NCBI RefSeq assembly: GCF_026427595.1
Contig: NZ_CP101527.1
Location: 186,001 to 250,000, forward strand
Length of the DNA stretch: 64,000 nt
Source: Alkalimarinus sediminis
GTDB taxonomy: Bacteria; Pseudomonadota; Gammaproteobacteria; Pseudomonadales; Oleiphilaceae
Reading direction: 5' to 3'
A program made the translations under genes and the position numbers. Below the pieces are notes generated by a model, which did not search any database, was not told where the DNA came from, and worked only from the letters and a program-made list of their open reading frames with translations. The stretch's first letter is position 1; the number at the start of each line of letters is the position of its first letter. Below are positions 60,058-64,000 of this stretch, in pieces.

Positions 60058-62121
60058 TCATGATTTTTGCGGGACCTCTGAACTAATCTCATCTTCACCG
60101 TTTGATTGTAATATCTCTACAACCTCAGAGGCGTGGTCAGGTGCTTGCTCAACAATTGTTGCCGCAATTTCTGTGGCCTGCTCTGGTTGGTTTTCGACGA
60201 CATGTTCCATGTAATCACTAATGGCGTCGCCAAGTTCACGGTCTTGATCCTGTGGGGCTTCATTGTGATGATCAATTAAATTGCTGATATAGGTTTCGGC
60301 TACTACTTCCGAAGCCTCTGGCATGGCTTTTGAGGCTTTATGAGCCAGTTCATCGTGTTGCTCTGACGCGCTCTCAATAATATGGCTAAATACTTCTGCT
60401 GCAGCTTGTTGGGGGTCTTCAACCGCGAGATCAGCTGGACGCATTTGAGATGACTCATTATGCACATATTGGAAGTACTCTTCGGTTAATTCCAGCAACT
60501 CTTCACTCTGTTCATCACCGATATGATCAACAGCGGTTTGAATAGCCGCGCTGCCAAAATGAGGTAGCGCATCTGCTATGGCCAGTAGGATGGCGTTGCG
60601 ATTCTCGCTCTCCCCTTGCATGACAAACTCAACTAACTGCTCCATTTGATCCGGTTGTGCTGATACGAGTGTGTCGGCAATATCCGCACTTAAATCTGGT
60701 GCATGCTCTATGATCGACTTATAAATTTGAGTAATGCCAAGTGTCTCTTGTTCAGAGAGCGCAGCAGCGATCGCTTGTGCCTGGTCTTGATCATTTTTAA
60801 CAAACATTTGCGCCAATTTTACTGCTGCCTGAGGGTTCTCGAGTGCCAACTGCACCACCGAGTCAACCATAGGGGAGGGTTCTGTAGGAGGCTCCTCATA
60901 CTCGGTTCTGGGGTCTAAATGTGGAGCAACCGAGTTGGGGGAGCTCATAACAAAGCTCTCTTGTTGGTCAAGTGGCAGGCTCTCTCGCACGCTCATGCGG
61001 TAGAACACAAAACCTAAAAAGAGGAGTTCTAGCGCGCCTAACGTAACAAATAGTCCTTGGGGCCCCATTAACTCCATCGTTAACGACGCGCTATAAGGTC
61101 CGAATATACTGCCAATTGCATAGAACCCCAGCAACGAACTCATGGCACCGACCATTTGGCTCTGCGGCACTTTATCAAACGTTTCGGATATCCCCAACGG
61201 ATAGAGGCAGAGCACGAGCCCACTCATGACGGCGATCAGAACATAGGCCGGAATCAAGAGACCGTGCTGGAAGCTAAATGCGAAAGCGATGCTTAGACCA
61301 ATGATGGTCGTAACCATGCCGAGTATAAGGTGACGACGATCATATCGATCGGAGAGAAAACCGATAGGGAGCTGCATAATAACCGCACCGGCAATGGCCG
61401 ACGCCATCAAAATAGAGAGCTCTAGTTCAACCACACCATAGCTTCTTGAATAAATAGGCAACAGATTAATAAGCGCTGCATAAATCCAACCACAAGAGAT
61501 ACAGCAAACAACCCCTAGAGGTGAAATGGTAAAGGTTTGGCTTAGGGTTAAACTATCGAACTCCTCCATCACGGGGCCATGGATTCGACCCACAACTAAT
61601 GGACTAATGGAAAATGAAAACAAGATACCAGCCAGTATGAATAGTGTTGTGGTGCTAGGTGGAGCAAGTAGAATAAAAAACTGACTGATGGCAATAGCAC
61701 TGAATACCACCACTTGATTAAAGGCGAGCACTTGGCCTCGATTATCTTTGCTGGTGGTTTGGCTCAGCCAACCATCAAACGTTGCTATGGTAACGGCAAC
61801 CGCAAACCCCATTACAAAACGCATCACACCCCATACCCATAGATCCATAGTTAAGGCGCACGCCAAAATCGCTGATGACATGAGGCTACCACAGAGGGCG
61901 AAGGTTCTAATATGGCCAACTTTGTGGATGAACTGCTTGGAGTAGTGCGCGCCGATCAGATAACCAATAGCGTAGACTGAAAGTATTAAACCGATTTTAT
62001 CGGTACTGATCTCCTCGAGGGATAGGCGCATGGGGATCAGCAGGCCGACAAGGCCGTTGCCTGCCATAAAAATAAAGCAGCTTAAGAAAAGCTGCGTGAG
62101 CGGTTTAATGGTATGAACCAC
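60058..62121 (-). CDS. MFS transporter with long acidic helical C-terminal domain
   Basis: 687 residues. Residues about 1-395 form an MFS carrier with twelve helices: NGLVGLLIPMRLSLE, YAIGYLIGAHYSKQFIHKVGHIRTFAL and a QLPIGFLSDRYDRRHLILG loop (MFS signature). This half resembles the UMF/YcaD-like carriers. Residues 400-687 are soluble and very acidic, with helical repeats such as PQAAVKLAQMFVKNDQDQAQAIAAALSE, APDLSADIADTLVSAQPDQMEQLVEFV and QPEQATEIAATIVEQAPDHASEVVEIL. Fusion to such a tail is unusual; it may recruit or sense a cytoplasmic partner. Minus strand, single gene. Confidence 0.8.
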   Translation of the reverse strand: MVHTIKPLTQLFLSCFIFMAGNGLVGLLIPMRLSLEEISTDKIGLILSVYAIGYLIGAHYSKQFIHKVGHIRTFALCGSLMSSAILACALTMDLWVWGVMRFVMGFAVAVTIATFDGWLSQTTSKDNRGQVLAFNQVVVFSAIAISQFFILLAPPSTTTLFILAGILFSFSISPLVVGRIHGPVMEEFDSLTLSQTFTISPLGVVCCISCGWIYAALINLLPIYSRSYGVVELELSILMASAIAGAVIMQLPIGFLSDRYDRRHLILGMVTTIIGLSIAFAFSFQHGLLIPAYVLIAVMSGLVLCLYPLGISETFDKVPQSQMVGAMSSLLGFYAIGSIFGPYSASLTMELMGPQGLFVTLGALELLFLGFVFYRMSVRESLPLDQQESFVMSSPNSVAPHLDPRTEYEEPPTEPSPMVDSVVQLALENPQAAVKLAQMFVKNDQDQAQAIAAALSEQETLGITQIYKSIIEHAPDLSADIADTLVSAQPDQMEQLVEFVMQGESENRNAILLAIADALPHFGSAAIQTAVDHIGDEQSEELLELTEEYFQYVHNESSQMRPADLAVEDPQQAAAEVFSHIIESASEQHDELAHKASKAMPEASEVVAETYISNLIDHHNEAPQDQDRELGDAISDYMEHVVENQPEQATEIAATIVEQAPDHASEVVEILQSNGEDEISSEVPQKS

Positions 62122-62309
62122 TTAAACTCCTTATTCCAATGTAAACTGTACTATTAAATTAATAGATCGTTATATAAGGGTAGTGTCATCGTGTTGCATA
62201 AACAAGGGTTGTCACGTTTGTAACGTTTACGATGCCACTGTTTACTACGGAATAAGGCAGAAAATCTGAGGGGTTGTTTTAAGCCAACCCCATTTTTGAG
62301 TGCGTTGGT

Positions 62310-62990
62310 TTACATTAAAAACTCAGCACGGGTTTTGGGGTCGGTTCTAAATCCTCCGCCAAGTGCTGTGGTTTGGGTGTTAGAATTCGCATCCATTACC
62401 CCACGAGCTTTTACGCAGTAATGCTTAGCATCAATTGTGACGGCTACGTGCTCGCTTTCAAGTAATGTTTGTAAGGCTACTAACACCTGCTGAGTCAATC
62501 GCTCTTGAACTTGTGGGCGCTGCGCGAAAAACCTGACTATACGGTTGATTTTGCTTAACCCGATAATTTTTCGGTTGGGGATATAGGCAACTTTTGCAAC
62601 ACCATCAATAGTAACGAAGTGATGTTCACAGGTACTGGTTAGACTAATGTCTTTTACCTTAACCATCTCTTCGACACCCATTTTATTATCTATAACCGTA
62701 ATCTTCGGGAAGTTCTCATAATCGAGACCACAAAAAATTTCGTTTACATACATTTTTGCGATCCGATGAGGTGTTTCCATCAGACTATCATCTTTTAAAT
62801 CTAGCCCTAGTGTCTCCATTATGTCGGTCATGGAGCTTTTTATTTTTTCGTACTTGCTTTTGGTATCGAGAGGGTTTGCCACCAGTGGCGTTTCTAACCC
62901 GTGTTTGATCAAGGCTTCTCGTACTCGCATGGCCTCGAATGATACTTGGTCTGTATGCTGCTCGAATGTTTCTTTTATGGCCAAAGACAT
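62310..62990 (-). CDS. folE: GTP cyclohydrolase I
   Basis: 226 residues. Zinc ligands Cys and His in [12 protein letters not shown] and Cys in [10 protein letters not shown]; the core also shows [24 protein letters not shown] and TTALGGGF. It forms 7,8-dihydroneopterin triphosphate from GTP, the first step to folate and to monapterin. 66 bp downstream of folM on the minus strand, same direction, so it may be cotranscribed. Confidence 0.95.
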   Translation of the reverse strand: MSLAIKETFEQHTDQVSFEAMRVREALIKHGLETPLVANPLDTKSKYEKIKSSMTDIMETLGLDLKDDSLMETPHRIAKMYVNEIFCGLDYENFPKITVIDNKMGVEEMVKVKDISLTSTCEHHFVTIDGVAKVAYIPNRKIIGLSKINRIVRFFAQRPQVQERLTQQVLVALQTLLESEHVAVTIDAKHYCVKARGVMDANSNTQTTALGGGFRTDPKTRAEFLM

Positions 62991-63056
62991 AGTGTGATCC
63001 TTCTTTAAAAGATAGTTGGAAATGCCGAGTTACTACTGCAGGATTTTTGTTGTTTG

Positions 63057-63824
63057 TTAGGCAAGGTGTCGCCCCCCATCAATAGAGAGTGACCGGCCGG
63101 TTATGTAATCGCTATCTAGCAAATAACGTATCGCTTTTACGCCTTCTTGTTCGCCTGGGGCGAGCTTCATCAAGGATTTCTGCAAGGCGTGTTGTTTATA
63201 GGCTTCATCATCATGTTCATTGAACATTAATAGCGCGGGTGCGATTGAGTTGACCTTGATATTCGGTGCGAGCTGAGCGGCAAATGATAGCGTTAGGTTG
63301 TGTAATGCAGCTTTACTCGCAGCGTATGCAATGTGCTTTTTTGACCCTTTTTCAATAATGAAGTCGGTCATATGGATAATATCGGCACTACAATCGCCAG
63401 AATACTCTGCAAACTGTTTGAGTAGAGGGCTCAGTTGCCTGTTGATCAAATAAGGGACTTTTGCATGTATATGCATCATCCTATCAAAGATCATCTCTGG
63501 GCTTTCAGATTGTTCTTTAGCCTCGCTTAGCCACTCGGAAGCATTGTGAATAATGGCTCTCAATGAGTTGTATTGCTGTTTAATCGTTTGTACCAGTGCT
63601 AACACAGCGCCGGTTGTTGAGAGGTCGGCATGAATGGTCTGTATGCCTAATCGCTGCAGTTGATCGAGATGACGGGTGTTGTTTCGATAGGTGACAATAA
63701 CAGGGGTCGTTTCGCTATGAAGGGCGAGGGCTGCTGCAAGACCAAGCCGCTGGCCACCTCCTGTAATGAGAATGGGTGACTGGCTTGCCGGATTGCTTGG
63801 TTTTTCCATCTCTAGGGTGCTCAC
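63057..63824 (-). CDS. folM: dihydromonapterin reductase FolM
   Basis: 255 residues from a GTG at 63824 (ATG at 63809 is an alternative). SDR fold: GGGQRLGLAAAL instead of the usual TGxxxGIG (the GGGQRLG form typical of FolM and pteridine reductases), the loop NNTRHLDQL, HNASEW and YAASKAALHNL with Tyr/Lys. FolM reduces dihydromonapterin to tetrahydromonapterin (and dihydrofolate weakly). Stop of folX is 6 bp upstream, so it is coupled. Confidence 0.93.
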   Translation of the reverse strand: MSTLEMEKPSNPASQSPILITGGGQRLGLAAALALHSETTPVIVTYRNNTRHLDQLQRLGIQTIHADLSTTGAVLALVQTIKQQYNSLRAIIHNASEWLSEAKEQSESPEMIFDRMMHIHAKVPYLINRQLSPLLKQFAEYSGDCSADIIHMTDFIIEKGSKKHIAYAASKAALHNLTLSFAAQLAPNIKVNSIAPALLMFNEHDDEAYKQHALQKSLMKLAPGEQEGVKAIRYLLDSDYITGRSLSIDGGRHLA

Positions 63825-63830
63825 AGTCTT

Positions 63831-64000
63831 CTACACACGATTAGCGGAGAGGGAGATGGATACAGAGTCAGCAAAACGCAACGCATGGGGCTTTTCGACC
63901 TTAACCTGCGTACTGAGCACCTGCGGATGCCCCATAATAATTTTCACGATATCGGAATTTAGCTTCTCAACTAAACGAAACTTGCCGTTTTCTACATGCT
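63831..64000 (-). CDS. folX: dihydroneopterin triphosphate 2'-epimerase FolX (partial, N-terminus off window)
   Basis: The visible last 55 codons read HVENGKFRLVEKLNSDIVKI, then MGHPQVLSTQVKVEKPHALR and FADSVSISLSANRV with a TAG stop. This is the C-terminal part of FolX, recognisable from FRLVEKLN and KPHALRFADSVS. FolX epimerises dihydroneopterin triphosphate to the monapterin form. It is the upstream gene of folM (6 bp gap). Only the 3' end is in the window. Confidence 0.88.
   Translation of the reverse strand, partial: HVENGKFRLVEKLNSDIVKIIMGHPQVLSTQVKVEKPHALRFADSVSISLSANRV

Overview
The window looks like chromosome from a heterotrophic, probably marine gammaproteobacterium. Diagnostic genes are rapA, deaD, yaeQ, yheU, glpE, slyD, DUF2058, DUF3301, a folX-folM-folE cluster and a DctB/DctD-controlled TRAP dicarboxylate transporter. 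Together with lipid/ketone oxidation genes and a LapG-like protease they suggest the Oceanospirillales/Alteromonadales neighbourhood (Oleiphilus- or Bermanella-like). The genus cannot be fixed from sequence alone. Base composition looks slightly AT-rich by eye. I saw no rRNA, tRNA, prophage, insertion sequence or CRISPR array.

Layout. 1-10.6 kb: housekeeping and envelope genes (TSUP permease, YaeQ, GlpE, an LpxR-like outer-membrane deacylase, a FemAB/GNAT-like protein, a hybrid sensor kinase, RapA). 10.8-19.3 kb: an SDR, an OFA-type MFS carrier, pgm, serC and small conserved genes, with REP-like repeats after serC. 19.5-28.7 kb: the most distinctive block. A MerR regulator faces a minus-strand run encoding an unknown 189-residue protein, two ferritin-like PF10118 proteins, an alpha/beta hydrolase, a Baeyer-Villiger-type flavin monooxygenase and an SDR. 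A divergent gene encodes a flavin/2Fe-2S reductase, and a dienoyl-CoA isomerase follows. Two near-identical 24-bp imperfect palindromes lie in front of two transcription units of this block, so it is probably one regulon for oxidation of a hydrophobic substrate. It recalls the mycobacterial mymA operon but adds two putative diiron proteins and their own electron donor.

28.7-36.2 kb: small unknown genes, two short genes of 58 and 43 codons with strong ribosome-binding sites, a LapG-like protease, cinA, hydrolases, yaiI, slyD and a cold-shock gene. 36.6-42.4 kb: deaD, two paralogous convergent PlsC-type acyltransferases, a glutaredoxin/GST-like protein, ppnP and a second cold-shock gene. An orphan terminator here hints at a small RNA. 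42.7-51.5 kb: membrane protein, cation/proton antiporter with a CBS partner, a possible endonuclease V-like/DUF1722 fusion, esterase, a large lipoprotein, an exonuclease, a methyltransferase and DUF695.

51.6-58.5 kb: dctBD followed by dctPQM on the same strand, with two GGATATCC-centred palindromes exactly 33 bp apart upstream of dctP and a hairpin between dctP and dctQ. 58.6-64 kb: an AlbA_2-type protein, the YbiI zinc-finger protein, an MFS carrier fused to a long acidic helical tail, and folX (cut by the window edge)-folM-folE, the gene set for tetrahydromonapterin.
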